Part shown: piece after piece, positions 9,492 through 17,958 of the stretch
Numbering within the stretch: position 1 is the stretch's first letter
How the letters are laid out: every line of letters begins with the position of its first letter
Assembly: GCA_028278245.1 (NCBI GenBank)
Contig: JANQEQ010000125.1
Span: 1-54,145 of the forward strand
Length of the DNA stretch: 54,145 bases
Direction of reading: 5' to 3'
Source of the DNA: Phycisphaerales bacterium
GTDB taxonomy: Bacteria > Planctomycetota > Phycisphaerae > Phycisphaerales > SM1A02
The notes under the pieces: generated by a model
Seen by the model: only the letters and a program-made list of their open reading frames with translations
What the model was told of the DNA's origin: nothing
The model's database searches: none
Made by a program: the position numbers and the translations under genes

Positions 9492-10571
9492 ATGTCGTTT
9501 CGCCTGGGGATTATTGGAGCGGGAGGGATTGCCGCAGAACACGCCAAGGCAGCGTCGGCTATTGGATTGGAGATTGCCGGCTTCTGTGATGTGGAGCTTG
9601 CGAAAGCGGAAAAACTCGCGCAACAGTATCCACCAGCGGTAGCTGTTTTAGACATAAATGAACTTCTGGAATTGCCGGGTATCCCGGCAGTCGTGGTTGC
9701 GACTCCAAACCACTGCCATAAGCCGCATACCCTGACTGCCTTAGCCGCCGGTAAGGATGTACTGCTGGAAAAACCAATGGGATTGAACCTGGCCGAGTGC
9801 GATGAGATCATCACCGGAATGAAGCAGTCAGACCGGTTCGTGCAGGTCAACCTCGTCACAAGGCAATCACGCATGGCGCTGATTGCTTACGATTTCATCC
9901 AGTCGGGACGATTGGGAAAAATATACCACGCCAAGGCAAGCTGGTATCGCAGACGAGGGATCCCCGGACTGGGTCGATGGTTCACAACCAAGGCGGAATC
10001 CGGCGGAGGAGTTTTAATTGATCTGGGGGTTCACGAGATCGATCTCGTGGCCCACCTCACCGGGCATCCCCGACCCGTCCGCGCTTCAGCACACATCACC
10101 AGCAACTTCGGGAAGCATATCGATGAGTATTCATTTTCCGACATGTGGTCGGGGCCGCCGGACCTTGATGGAACGTGCAATGTTGATGACGGCGCGGTGG
10201 GTTTGATCCGCTACGACAACGGGATGACGCTTGAACTCAATGTCTGCTGGGCGATGAACCTCCCGGAAAAAACGCTGCCCGATGGTATCACCCTATTTGG
10301 CGATAAAGGCGGCTGCTATTTTGATACCTGGGGAGAGAAATTCGTGTTCGCCACTGAGGAAAACGGCCACCTCATCGATTCCACTCCGTTCATTCCTCCG
10401 GGAAATGCGTGGGATATGGCCTGGTGCAAGCAGTATGAAGCATTCGCCGATGCGGTCATTAACCGTGGTGCTTCTCCCGTCCCCGCAGAGCACGGCCGCG
10501 CAGCTCAGTCTGTACTGGATGCGTTGTATCGTTCCAACGCTGAGCAGCGTGAAGTTGAAATTCCACAGTAA
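9492..10571 (+). CDS. Gfo/Idh/MocA-family NAD(P)-dependent oxidoreductase
   Basis: A 359-residue cytoplasmic dehydrogenase. The Rossmann motif GIIGAGGIAAEH is at the N-terminus. The family's EKPMGLN segment (catalytic-region lysine in EKP) lies near residue 94, and GGGVLIDLGVHEIDL, with the conserved histidine region, lies near 175. Family members oxidise or reduce sugars, inositols and related polyols. ATG 9492 has a GGGAG element just upstream. It stands between the DadA-like flavoenzyme (divergent) and a saccharopine-dehydrogenase-like gene (convergent, 12 bp apart). That arrangement hints at a shared catabolic job but proves none. Confidence 0.85.
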   Translation: MSFRLGIIGAGGIAAEHAKAASAIGLEIAGFCDVELAKAEKLAQQYPPAVAVLDINELLELPGIPAVVVATPNHCHKPHTLTALAAGKDVLLEKPMGLNLAECDEIITGMKQSDRFVQVNLVTRQSRMALIAYDFIQSGRLGKIYHAKASWYRRRGIPGLGRWFTTKAESGGGVLIDLGVHEIDLVAHLTGHPRPVRASAHITSNFGKHIDEYSFSDMWSGPPDLDGTCNVDDGAVGLIRYDNGMTLELNVCWAMNLPEKTLPDGITLFGDKGGCYFDTWGEKFVFATEENGHLIDSTPFIPPGNAWDMAWCKQYEAFADAVINRGASPVPAEHGRAAQSVLDALYRSNAEQREVEIPQ

Positions 10572-10583
10572 TCAAACTGTCGA

Positions 10584-11735
10584 TCAGTCCGTGAGGAGTT
10601 TTTCCTGGAATTTGCACTGAACAGCGCGTGATGTCATGCCTTCCAGAACATAATCAAACAACTCCGCATCTGCTCCTAGATGTTCGGGAGGATGCACTCC
10701 CGGCTCGTTATAGCGTTTATCCGCAAGGAGCCTTGCTACCAGAGCGCAGGGGAACGCCGTGGTGCGTGACATGCTGGTGATTCGCTGACCGGGATCATAT
10801 TGATCGTACAGATCCCAGGTATAACGGATTCGATTCCCATCTTTGAGGCCGGTGATAACAACGCGCATGACCGTGAGGTCAGTTTCGCCATCGTGGTATT
10901 GCCACTGTGGGAACACTATGGTGCTGAAAACATCAAGTGGACGCACCTTGACTGATCCGCAGGTGATTTCTTCCTGGCTGAAAAAACCACTATCTCTGAA
11001 GATGCGCATAAGCTCGCAATGCCCCGGATAGCGTAGAGTTTTTTCCTTCATAAAAGGAATATCCAGTGTCTTCACGAGACTGCGAAGTCCATCAGTATTG
11101 AAAGCCTCTACCGTACCGACATGTGGTAAATTGATGAGTTCAGGTTCACTCAATGCCGGGCGCATGACCATTTTCCCGTGCTCGATGAGTCGCGTGGGCC
11201 GTGTGTATTCCTCAACGACATCGGTAGGCGCAAAACCCGCCTTATACTCAAACGGCCAGATCCTCTCCTGAGGTAAACCTCCCACGTAGATTTCCAGCGA
11301 TTGTGGTTCATCCAATTGCGCTGCGCCATACCCAGCCATCATGTGACTGAGGCCGGGCGCTACCCCGCAATCCACAACCGCTGTGACGCCATTGGTTTTT
11401 GCCAGATCATCCAGTTCCAGTGCATCCTCAGGCATGAAACTGATATCACAGTACGGCTTGCCAGCTTCGATTACCGCTCGCAAGGTAGCCAAACCCAATC
11501 GACTAGCCAGCGCGCCAAGTACAATGTCATACGGCTCGATGATGCGCTTGACCTGCGATGGATCTGAGAGATCTGCTTCGATCGTCGTGATTTTGCCGGG
11601 GAATTTGCGTTCAGTGTTGAAGAGATTATCCGCACTGATATCCGCCAGGGCGACCTGGTACCCGTCTTCGTCAATGAGATCCCGGGCAATGGTCGAGCCC
11701 ACCATTCCCGCACCGAGCACAATGACCTTTGGCAT
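10584..11735 (-). CDS. Saccharopine dehydrogenase-family protein (lysine 6-dehydrogenase-like)
   Basis: A 383-residue protein with an N-terminal Rossmann domain (KVIVLGAGMVGSTIARDL) and the saccharopine dehydrogenase C-terminal region. PYCDISFM and VDCGVAPGLSHMMAGYGA are typical of the family. The length matches bacterial L-lysine 6-dehydrogenase and related single-domain saccharopine-reductase-like enzymes. These oxidise lysine or act on saccharopine or carboxynorspermidine. ATG 11735 has AGAGGAG seven bases upstream. With the nearby DadA-like enzyme an amino-acid catabolic role is plausible. Substrate assignment is inference. Confidence 0.8.
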   Translation of the reverse strand: MPKVIVLGAGMVGSTIARDLIDEDGYQVALADISADNLFNTERKFPGKITTIEADLSDPSQVKRIIEPYDIVLGALASRLGLATLRAVIEAGKPYCDISFMPEDALELDDLAKTNGVTAVVDCGVAPGLSHMMAGYGAAQLDEPQSLEIYVGGLPQERIWPFEYKAGFAPTDVVEEYTRPTRLIEHGKMVMRPALSEPELINLPHVGTVEAFNTDGLRSLVKTLDIPFMKEKTLRYPGHCELMRIFRDSGFFSQEEITCGSVKVRPLDVFSTIVFPQWQYHDGETDLTVMRVVITGLKDGNRIRYTWDLYDQYDPGQRITSMSRTTAFPCALVARLLADKRYNEPGVHPPEHLGADAELFDYVLEGMTSRAVQCKFQEKLLTD

Positions 11736-11898
11736 GTCAATTCTCCTCTGGTATCAATCTGAAGATTGATTTCGAATCAAGGCCAGCGAAAGTATCCGGC
11801 CGATCATTGTTGGTCAAGATCACCATTCCCCTAGCCACGGCATGACGTCATTCACGGTACACTATGCCCACTCATGAAGACGTGAGTTGAGGCATTGC

Positions 11899-13140
11899 AT
11901 GACAGAAATTGATCCATCTGAAAGTTCGACGTCCCTGGTGACTGATGCCAATAAAAGCAGCCTGAGAAACGCGCGTGTTGTCTTCATTGTGGCGGTTATC
12001 ATTATTTATACCGCCATTCTGTGGTTCATGCTCCAACTCCCGGAAGCAGGTCAAAAAGATGAGTTGCATTTCTGGCCGACGAGTCTGCGCTTCAGTGAAC
12101 AATTCCCGCCAAGCATTGGGCTTCTGCGCAGCTATCCTGAATTGAGTACCCCCCTGCCGTTTGTGATTTACGGTTTCCTTGAACATACATTTCACGGCGG
12201 GATCAATGTCGGACGATCACTCAACGTCGTTTTATCACTAATCATAACGCTCATCATCGGGTGGCCGCGTCGGGATCAACCGTGGCGACATGTACTGGCA
12301 TGCATTGGAATGTTCTGCTGCGCGTATTACCCAGGCATCAGTTTTCATCTTTACACCGACATGCCGGCTTGCTTTTTTACCCTGCTGGGTTTTCTAAGCT
12401 ACTGCAGGAAACACCATATTATCTCTGCGCTGTGCTTTATCCTGGCAATCTCTTGTCGCCAATACATGGTCGCATTCCCGGCTGCGATTTTCTTGCATGA
12501 ACTACTGAGATCATGGCGCGGTCGGTCTCCCCGATTGCGCATGTCGTGGATAACTCAATTCGTCGCTGCCGGCAGTTTGCTGGGCTGGATACTCTTCTTC
12601 GGTGGACCGGCACCAGCAAACGAACTTACCCGACAAAACCTTGATCAGACCCACTTCCTTCACCTGAGTGTTGATCACAGCTTGTACACATTAGCCTGCC
12701 TGGGCGTGTACTTCGTCATTGCGGAAAAGATCCTGTTCTTCCGTACATCATTACATTTACGGGGAATACCAATATGGCACTGGCTGGTGTGTTTGGTGTT
12801 ACTTTTTACACTCTTTGTGTTCTTCCCGCCGTTGGGCAATGAGCCGCCGTACGCCATCGTCAGGATGGGACATCTTGATCGTCTGCTGCAAATCGGCGAT
12901 TACCTCAATGTTCCCATCCGCATGGGAATATTCTTCATACTTGCTTTGCTTGTGTGTCTGCGCTTCCGCCGGTTTGATCTGGTCGGCTGGCTCATCATAT
13001 TCAATGTCGCGCTGATGATGAAAGCGCATATTGCCTGGGACAAATATATGCTCCCCCTGCTGATCGTCCTGTGGTATCTCAAATCAGTCGGACGTCTCGA
13101 CCCACACACACGTACTGAAGCGGCAAGTGGAAAATCATAA
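11899..13140 (+). CDS. Multi-spanning GT-C-type glycosyltransferase, ALG10/DIE2-like
   Basis: A 413-residue integral membrane protein with about ten hydrophobic segments. It has the order of features seen in eukaryotic ALG10 (dolichyl-P-Glc alpha-1,2-glucosyltransferase). These are an acidic DELHFW loop after the first membrane helix, YPELSTPLPF, GRSLNVVLSL, an FHLYTDMPACFFTLL helix and an ISCRQYMVAFPA helix. In family members these regions form the catalytic loop and the lipid-sugar site. The ATG start is preferred because TGAGG lies six bases upstream; the reading frame opens at TTG four codons earlier. No glycan cluster surrounds it. It could instead be another polyprenyl-phosphate-sugar transferase. 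Confidence 0.6.
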   Translation: MTEIDPSESSTSLVTDANKSSLRNARVVFIVAVIIIYTAILWFMLQLPEAGQKDELHFWPTSLRFSEQFPPSIGLLRSYPELSTPLPFVIYGFLEHTFHGGINVGRSLNVVLSLIITLIIGWPRRDQPWRHVLACIGMFCCAYYPGISFHLYTDMPACFFTLLGFLSYCRKHHIISALCFILAISCRQYMVAFPAAIFLHELLRSWRGRSPRLRMSWITQFVAAGSLLGWILFFGGPAPANELTRQNLDQTHFLHLSVDHSLYTLACLGVYFVIAEKILFFRTSLHLRGIPIWHWLVCLVLLFTLFVFFPPLGNEPPYAIVRMGHLDRLLQIGDYLNVPIRMGIFFILALLVCLRFRRFDLVGWLIIFNVALMMKAHIAWDKYMLPLLIVLWYLKSVGRLDPHTRTEAASGKS

Positions 13141-13161
13141 CGCATTGTGCCTAAGAAAATC

Positions 13162-13192
13162 TCTTCAACGAGCCGCGACCGTGAGGGAGCGG
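13162..13192 (+). repeat. Dispersed 31-bp repeat, copy 1
   Basis: Matches the reverse complement of 16867-16897 with one mismatch (a 24-bp exact core at 13169-13192; it begins CGAGCCGCGACCGTGAGGGA). It lies between two convergent genes. The core is not itself a perfect palindrome. It is probably one of the short interspersed elements that occur between genes in planctomycete genomes. Confidence 0.8.
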
Positions 13193-13260
13193 GTACGCTG
13201 AGATTGCGCGCTGAACTCAGGATTAAATATACGGTCCCCGAAGCTCACATCACATGCCCG

Positions 13261-14211
13261 CTAATTACTCTCATACGATCTCTTGCGATCAACACGTCGC
13301 TTGAGTTCGCTGGTGTATTTGCGACCAAGCGTTTCGGAATGTTTGCTGATCCATTCGGTGAGCTTGGTTTCACCGGCAGGTGGTGATTCAACATAGAGTA
13401 AATCAGCCATAAGACCGTCAATTTCCGCGCGGGTGATGATCACATCCTTCACCAGCAACCCTAACATTTTACTGGCGAAATACCCGAGAGTAGGCGGGAC
13501 AGGTACCATAAGGCGTTTACGACCGATGATTCGGCCGATCTCTTGTACCAGCTCAAGATAAGTAAATGTTTCAGGACCAATGGCGTCGATCGTAACGTTC
13601 TCGCGCAACTCTCCCTGTTCCACGGCTAGCTTGGCCAGATCATCAACATGAATCGGTTGCAGGCGATACTTGCCATCTCCAAAAACGCCAATGATGGGCA
13701 AATGGCGCAACATCCAGGCAATGTTATTAATGAGGATGTCCTCCTTCCCAAACAGAACCGTCGGCCGCAGGATTGCATGAGAAATACCTGTTTCCTTCAA
13801 CGCGCTTTCCAGCTTTGCTTTACCTCTGAAATACTCCAGATGTGAATCTTCCGATGGATTGGTGATGCTGACGTGGACAATGCGCTCCACGCCGGCTTCA
13901 TTCGCCGCATTGAACATCGTGATCGTGTTCCGCACTGCATCGGCCTGGGTGAAATGCTTGTGATTGAACCTGATCCAGTAGGTGTTGTAGAGCACTGCTA
14001 CGCCGCGAAGCGTCTCAACCAACTTGTGCGGCTGATCAAAATCGAACGGATGAATCTCCACCGCATCGCCAAAGGGATTGACTCGATTCGGTGAGTTCGT
14101 CAGTGTGATAACTTGCTGGCCCTGATCGAGTAATCGATGTGTAATATATTGACCGGAGTAACCGAAGGCACCAGTGACCGCTTGTGTTTGTTGATCGGGC
14201 ATGATAGTCAT
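13261..14211 (-). CDS. Atypical short-chain dehydrogenase (NAD(P)-binding, NmrA/NDUFA9-like)
   Basis: A 316-residue protein with an N-terminal nucleotide-binding motif TGAFGYSG near residue 13. The body is typical of extended atypical SDRs (RIVHVSITNPSEDS, the FRGKAKLESALKETG region with the usual lysine, ILRPTVLFG). Such proteins act as NAD(P)H-dependent epimerases or reductases, or as non-catalytic nucleotide sensors and complex I assembly proteins. The active-site YxxxK is replaced by YFRGK, which keeps Tyr and Lys. The first ATG is used; no clear Shine-Dalgarno is visible. There is no informative operon context. Confidence 0.75.
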   Translation of the reverse strand: MTIMPDQQTQAVTGAFGYSGQYITHRLLDQGQQVITLTNSPNRVNPFGDAVEIHPFDFDQPHKLVETLRGVAVLYNTYWIRFNHKHFTQADAVRNTITMFNAANEAGVERIVHVSITNPSEDSHLEYFRGKAKLESALKETGISHAILRPTVLFGKEDILINNIAWMLRHLPIIGVFGDGKYRLQPIHVDDLAKLAVEQGELRENVTIDAIGPETFTYLELVQEIGRIIGRKRLMVPVPPTLGYFASKMLGLLVKDVIITRAEIDGLMADLLYVESPPAGETKLTEWISKHSETLGRKYTSELKRRVDRKRSYESN

Positions 14212-14266
14212 TATGGATTATCGACGTGAGATGAAATAGTTAGCCAGTTTATTATTGATGATACAC

Positions 14267-14860
14267 TTACTCTACATTCTGTAATATTGTGGACATATAG
14301 TGGAGGTAATAATCACCATCAACTTTGCATCCCCGATTTTCCCTCACAAGGATTGGACTATATTTTTCCCATGTTCTATCACTACAGGAATGTTCATAGT
14401 AATCCTTCATTCTTCCAGGCTTATTCCAGATTACTCTTGCCACAAGAGCATAGCCAGTTTTACATATTTTCCCATTCGATGCACGGATTGGATTAATACT
14501 CTCTTCCATTGCTAAATTTGTAAGCCAGTATTTTTTTATTTTCTCAGAATCCTTTGGCCCATCTGTATTCTCATTTTTTGCTTTCTTCAATTCACAGGCT
14601 ATAAATAGTTCTCTACTTGGATCAATCGCTAATAGATCAAGATCTTCCTTCGTTCCTGGATACGGGCATTCTGCATATACAGAATATCCTCTACAAAGAA
14701 ATACTCGAGCCAAGTGAATTGTGAGATTCTTCTCATCAGGATCCGATCCTAGGTTACTTCCATTTGATACTCTGAATGGCCAATACGTATCAAAAGAACG
14801 AAATAGATTATCCGCGGTATCTTTCATGATAGGAGGAAGTAGGCTTTTCATGTCAATCAT
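14267..14860 (-). CDS. Uncharacterised protein with PD-(D/E)xK nuclease-like motif
   Basis: A 197-residue protein that I do not recognise as a named family. Residues about 70-95 read KEDLDLLAID...FIACELKKAK. This has the Asp, then hydrophobic strand, then Glu-x-Lys spacing of PD-(D/E)xK nucleases, and an upstream acidic helix could complete the site. A stand-alone nuclease of the restriction-endonuclease-like fold is therefore plausible, but there is no methylase, antitoxin or defence partner next to it. ATG 14860 has GGAG seven bases upstream. The gene is markedly AT-rich compared with its neighbours and has AT-biased codons, which suggests recent acquisition. About 290 bases downstream of the TylF-like gene, before this gene's start, hold nothing recognisable. 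Confidence 0.6.
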   Translation of the reverse strand: MIDMKSLLPPIMKDTADNLFRSFDTYWPFRVSNGSNLGSDPDEKNLTIHLARVFLCRGYSVYAECPYPGTKEDLDLLAIDPSRELFIACELKKAKNENTDGPKDSEKIKKYWLTNLAMEESINPIRASNGKICKTGYALVARVIWNKPGRMKDYYEHSCSDRTWEKYSPILVRENRGCKVDGDYYLHYMSTILQNVE

Positions 14861-15147
14861 TGTTTTCTCCGATCACTGAGAACTCATCTCATTCTCCAGC
14901 GGGTTTGCTCTCATGTGTAACACACGCATCTATCCAACAATCGTAGGGTGCGCAACTTACCTGGAATATGGAGGAAAGTCATAAGAGCGAGTTGATCATA
15001 CATCTTGATCATTCAGTAGCGTTCTTTGCCCGGGCTCACAGATATTTGATTTCCATCCTCTCGACTCAGCACTTCAACGGTCAAGCAATAACGGGATTCT
15101 CCCGTTGTATTCGTGCTCAGTAGAACAGCGGCTAAGCGAAGCGTTTG

Positions 15148-15996
15148 TTATTCATTCTTTTCATCAGGATAATAGGCCCAATACCCTGACATATCTTTTC
15201 TCGTAAACGCGCCAGCATTGGCATGCCAGGTCGGATGAGTATGTCTTTCTGACCAGGGCCCAATATAAAAATCTCCCAGTGGTAAACCAGTTCCTGCGCC
15301 TATTAATCCCGGTGGTGTTTGATCAAAATTCTTCTTCCAGTATTTCTCAGAATAAAACAGAGCACAGTAATCCGGTCCATGAAATTCATCAATGAAGATG
15401 TAGCCTTCGTCAACTAAATGCGGCCAAATGTGTTTCACACAAGTGTCTAAACTTTCTTCAAGATCCACATCAAGAAACGCAAGAAGAATTGGCGAATCCA
15501 AATGAGGCAATGTGTCTTTGAACCAACCTTTAATGAATTCGCAGGATTCAATGTTTCCGTGTTTAGAGATATTCCTTTTGACTTCCTCTAATGTGCCGCA
15601 GAAATCACCCTTTTCATAATATTTTGCTTCGCGATCGTCGGGATCACCCTCAGGTAATCCTTCAAAGGAATCATAAATGACGAGCTTTCTGCCTACAATT
15701 TTACACACAAGCGATAGGTTTGCTGCACAACCACCTTTCCAGGTTCCGAATTCAATGATATCACCCGGCACATCAGGAGGGGCTTCCAATATCTTCAGAC
15801 CCATTGCCAAATGTGCTTTATATGAAGTGAAAGTCTGAATCCGGAGTGTATTCAGAAACATTCTAAATCCAAGATACAATTTCTTTATGACATTGAGCTT
15901 GTAATCTTTATGAATCTGTTTTGAATTGAGAATAAACAAGATAGCAATGGGAACACTTAGTACAAAATATGCTTTCTTAAAAAATCGCGAGAACAT
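15148..15996 (-). CDS. TylF/MycF-family SAM-dependent O-methyltransferase
   Basis: A 282-residue protein with an N-terminal hydrophobic segment (about residues 10-25, probable membrane anchor) and a TylF-like domain. The domain holds the SAM-binding stretch IIEFGTWKGGCAANLSL, the IYDSFEGLPEGDPDD segment typical of TylF/macrocin O-methyltransferases, and LLAFLDVDLEESLDTC with metal-ligand aspartates. Family members methylate sugar hydroxyls in macrolides, and relatives occur in surface-polysaccharide loci. The gene is AT-rich like its neighbour. It stands alone, so the acceptor is unknown. The 270 bases between it and the RDD gene show no gene I can support. Confidence 0.78.
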   Translation of the reverse strand: MFSRFFKKAYFVLSVPIAILFILNSKQIHKDYKLNVIKKLYLGFRMFLNTLRIQTFTSYKAHLAMGLKILEAPPDVPGDIIEFGTWKGGCAANLSLVCKIVGRKLVIYDSFEGLPEGDPDDREAKYYEKGDFCGTLEEVKRNISKHGNIESCEFIKGWFKDTLPHLDSPILLAFLDVDLEESLDTCVKHIWPHLVDEGYIFIDEFHGPDYCALFYSEKYWKKNFDQTPPGLIGAGTGLPLGDFYIGPWSERHTHPTWHANAGAFTRKDMSGYWAYYPDEKNE

Positions 15997-16267
15997 ATTA
16001 ATTACCTTATCACGATATTGTTTTATTATAGAACGTTCATAGTTGGAACAGTTGACTGAGCTGTTCAGTGGAGCGGGGCCGACGTCATCTTGATCGGAAC
16101 AGTAGGAAGTGTACTAGTAGTATTTCTGACACGTGGCGTTTTCGATGATCCTTCGATTTTCCAAAAGTCTAGTGTTTCCCGGCGAATGCGCCAAGATTGG
16201 GAGAGTCACAGGTTGTGTGTTGGAAATACCTGGCTTCCTCAACGGAACTGCGCTGATACATCGTGCT

Positions 16268-16801
16268 CTACTCACCATGCGATTGCTTGCCTGAGTGAGA
16301 AACCCGCGCACTGGTCCACCGGTCATATGGTGTGTGGCCGGTCAATGCCAGGGAAACAATCCACCAAAGCGGGCCGACCATGGCGATGATGAACGGTCCC
16401 CAGAGCCAGAGGGGGAATGGTTCATCACCCGCGGCGAATGCTTGTTGAGCTACGGTGTGGCCGAACTCCCAGGGCAAAAACTTGATTGCGTTACGAAGGA
16501 ATGCTCGCGACAAAGATAATCGACCACCCGAACGTCGAGACACGTGGAGTCGAACGACACGTTTCCCGATCGATGCTTGCCACCGTGAACTCTCACACAA
16601 CGCGAAATAGAGGGTGAACGGAAATGTCATCGTGACCAGACCGATGAGCTGCCCCACCCAGGGATTTGCCGGCTGGGATGGATTACCTTTCGTGATTAGC
16701 ATCACGATGCCAAAGAGCAAGCCAGCCCATACTGCAAGAAACAGCCAGTCAATCATGAAGGCGATGAGACGAGAAAAGAAGATTTTTCGGTTATCGTTCA
16801 T
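16268..16801 (-). CDS. RDD-family membrane protein
   Basis: A 177-residue membrane protein with three to four hydrophobic segments. The start RKIFFSRLIAFMIDWLFL gives the Arg-Asp signature of the RDD family, and the middle has SIGKRVVRLHVSRR, another recognised RDD block. Family members are small membrane proteins, some reported in ion transport or cation tolerance; most have no assigned function. No Shine-Dalgarno is obvious before ATG 16801. The 5' end faces the 31-bp repeat copy 2. Confidence 0.8.
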   Translation of the reverse strand: MNDNRKIFFSRLIAFMIDWLFLAVWAGLLFGIVMLITKGNPSQPANPWVGQLIGLVTMTFPFTLYFALCESSRWQASIGKRVVRLHVSRRSGGRLSLSRAFLRNAIKFLPWEFGHTVAQQAFAAGDEPFPLWLWGPFIIAMVGPLWWIVSLALTGHTPYDRWTSARVSHSGKQSHGE

Positions 16802-16866
16802 GGGGGTATTTTCTGGTGTCGCGTGATGAACTCACCGTTGAGCATACTCGATATATCGAAGTTTAA

Positions 16867-16897
16867 CCGCTCCCTCACGGTCGCGGCTCGTGGAAGA
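16867..16897 (-). repeat. Dispersed 31-bp repeat, copy 2 (inverted)
   Basis: Inverted copy of the repeat at 13162-13192, in the intergenic space between the methyltransferase and RDD genes. It differs at one position outside the exact 24-bp core. Confidence 0.8.
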
Positions 16898-16935
16898 ACT
16901 GCAGATGACGAGTTAACAGTAACGAGAATACATTT

Positions 16936-17763
16936 TCAGCTTTCTACCGGAAGTTGCATCCTGACAATCATCACCGGTGGGATCTCAGACATGTCAATCC
17001 AACGCAAGCCTTCAGACTCGGTTTCTGCTGGAGGCAAGGCCGGCTCCTCCAGCGCATCGATAACGAAACCGGCCTGGAAACCTACATTCAGTATCAGGTG
17101 CAAAGGTCGATGGAAGCAAAACTGCGGCTCAGGCTGGCCGATGATCCCCTCCGTCATCCACGCAGCCGGCGTCAGATACTCCCAGACCTTGACGCCCTTC
17201 CTGACAACGTGTCTGCCTGATTGTTCTTCACCCATTTCAACAAATCGCTGGATCGTAGCTGAATGAAAACATGGATGAAGGAACGAGAACACAAAATAAC
17301 CGCCGGGCTTCAGTAGCTTGCTCACCGACCTCATAAGAGGTTCGATACAAGGCATGTCCATGAGAGCCATGGTGCAGACAGCGCGATCGAATGCTTTCTC
17401 ACCCAATGAGAGCATTGCCGGTTCATCACAGGTATCCATGATGTGGTATTCCACTTCGACACCATCAGCGACGTTGCGCTGTTTGCAGCGTTCGATGAAT
17501 TTATCGCTGTAGTCGATACCAATAACCTTTGCCCCCAGCTTAGCCAGTCGTCGTGCGAAACGACCAGCCCCGCAAGCTACATCCAGAACCATATCACCCG
17601 GGCGCACTTCAAGCAATCGCTCAGTGTGTGGCTCTATCAGAACATCCTGAAAAACGTTCCCTCCACCGATCTGGTCATCCCACCATTGTGCGTTGGCATT
17701 CCAGATTCGACTATTCTCGCTTGCATGTTCGGGGAATTCGGTATTGTGCTTTTCGGTTGTCAT
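16936..17763 (-). CDS. Class I SAM-dependent methyltransferase
   Basis: A 275-residue methyltransferase of the UbiE/Methyltransf_11 type. Motif I reads MVLDVACGAGRFARRLAKLG, followed by the acidic end of strand 2 (VIGIDYSDKFIE), motif post-I DTCDEP, and the LLKPGGYFVFSFLHP region. It probably methylates a small molecule; the acceptor is unknown. The frame stays open to an ATG at 17868, but MTTEKHNTEFPEH at 17763 is the more natural start for a protein of this family. The upstream 35 residues are unlike the family. Neither start has a good ribosome-binding site. Confidence 0.78.
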   Translation of the reverse strand: MTTEKHNTEFPEHASENSRIWNANAQWWDDQIGGGNVFQDVLIEPHTERLLEVRPGDMVLDVACGAGRFARRLAKLGAKVIGIDYSDKFIERCKQRNVADGVEVEYHIMDTCDEPAMLSLGEKAFDRAVCTMALMDMPCIEPLMRSVSKLLKPGGYFVFSFLHPCFHSATIQRFVEMGEEQSGRHVVRKGVKVWEYLTPAAWMTEGIIGQPEPQFCFHRPLHLILNVGFQAGFVIDALEEPALPPAETESEGLRWIDMSEIPPVMIVRMQLPVES

Positions 17764-17922
17764 GTGCGGTGCAAAGAATTGATGAATGGTTTCAATAAGG
17801 ATTGGAGTAACGTGGACTGGGGAGAGTTCCGCATCCGCAATGTACTTAGATCCACCCCATTCATCCACTGCACAATGTCTTCCCCTTTATCAATGAATTT
17901 CTTATCTCTTTTCGCTTTCGGT

Positions 17923-17952
17923 AATCGGGGTGACAGGATTTGAATCTGCGGC
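17923..17952 (-). repeat. Duplicated 3' end of tRNA-Pro (candidate attachment-site scar)
   Basis: Thirty bases identical, with one mismatch, to 19112-19141. The match covers the discriminator, the 3' acceptor strand, the whole T-arm and the edge of the variable loop of tRNA-Pro(CGG), in the same orientation. No D-arm or anticodon arm is present, so it is a fragment and not a tRNA gene. This layout is characteristic of integration by a tyrosine recombinase at a tRNA 3' end. Confidence 0.85.
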
Positions 17953-17958
17953 TGCGCT

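Noticed and set aside
16090..16389. Plus-strand frame of 99 codons between the TylF-like and RDD genes
   Set aside because: It overlaps the real RDD gene on the other strand. The sequence shows no domain and the start has no ribosome-binding site.
17923..17952. Second tRNA-Pro gene
   Set aside because: Only the 3' acceptor strand and T-arm are present, with no D-arm or anticodon arm, so it is a fragment.
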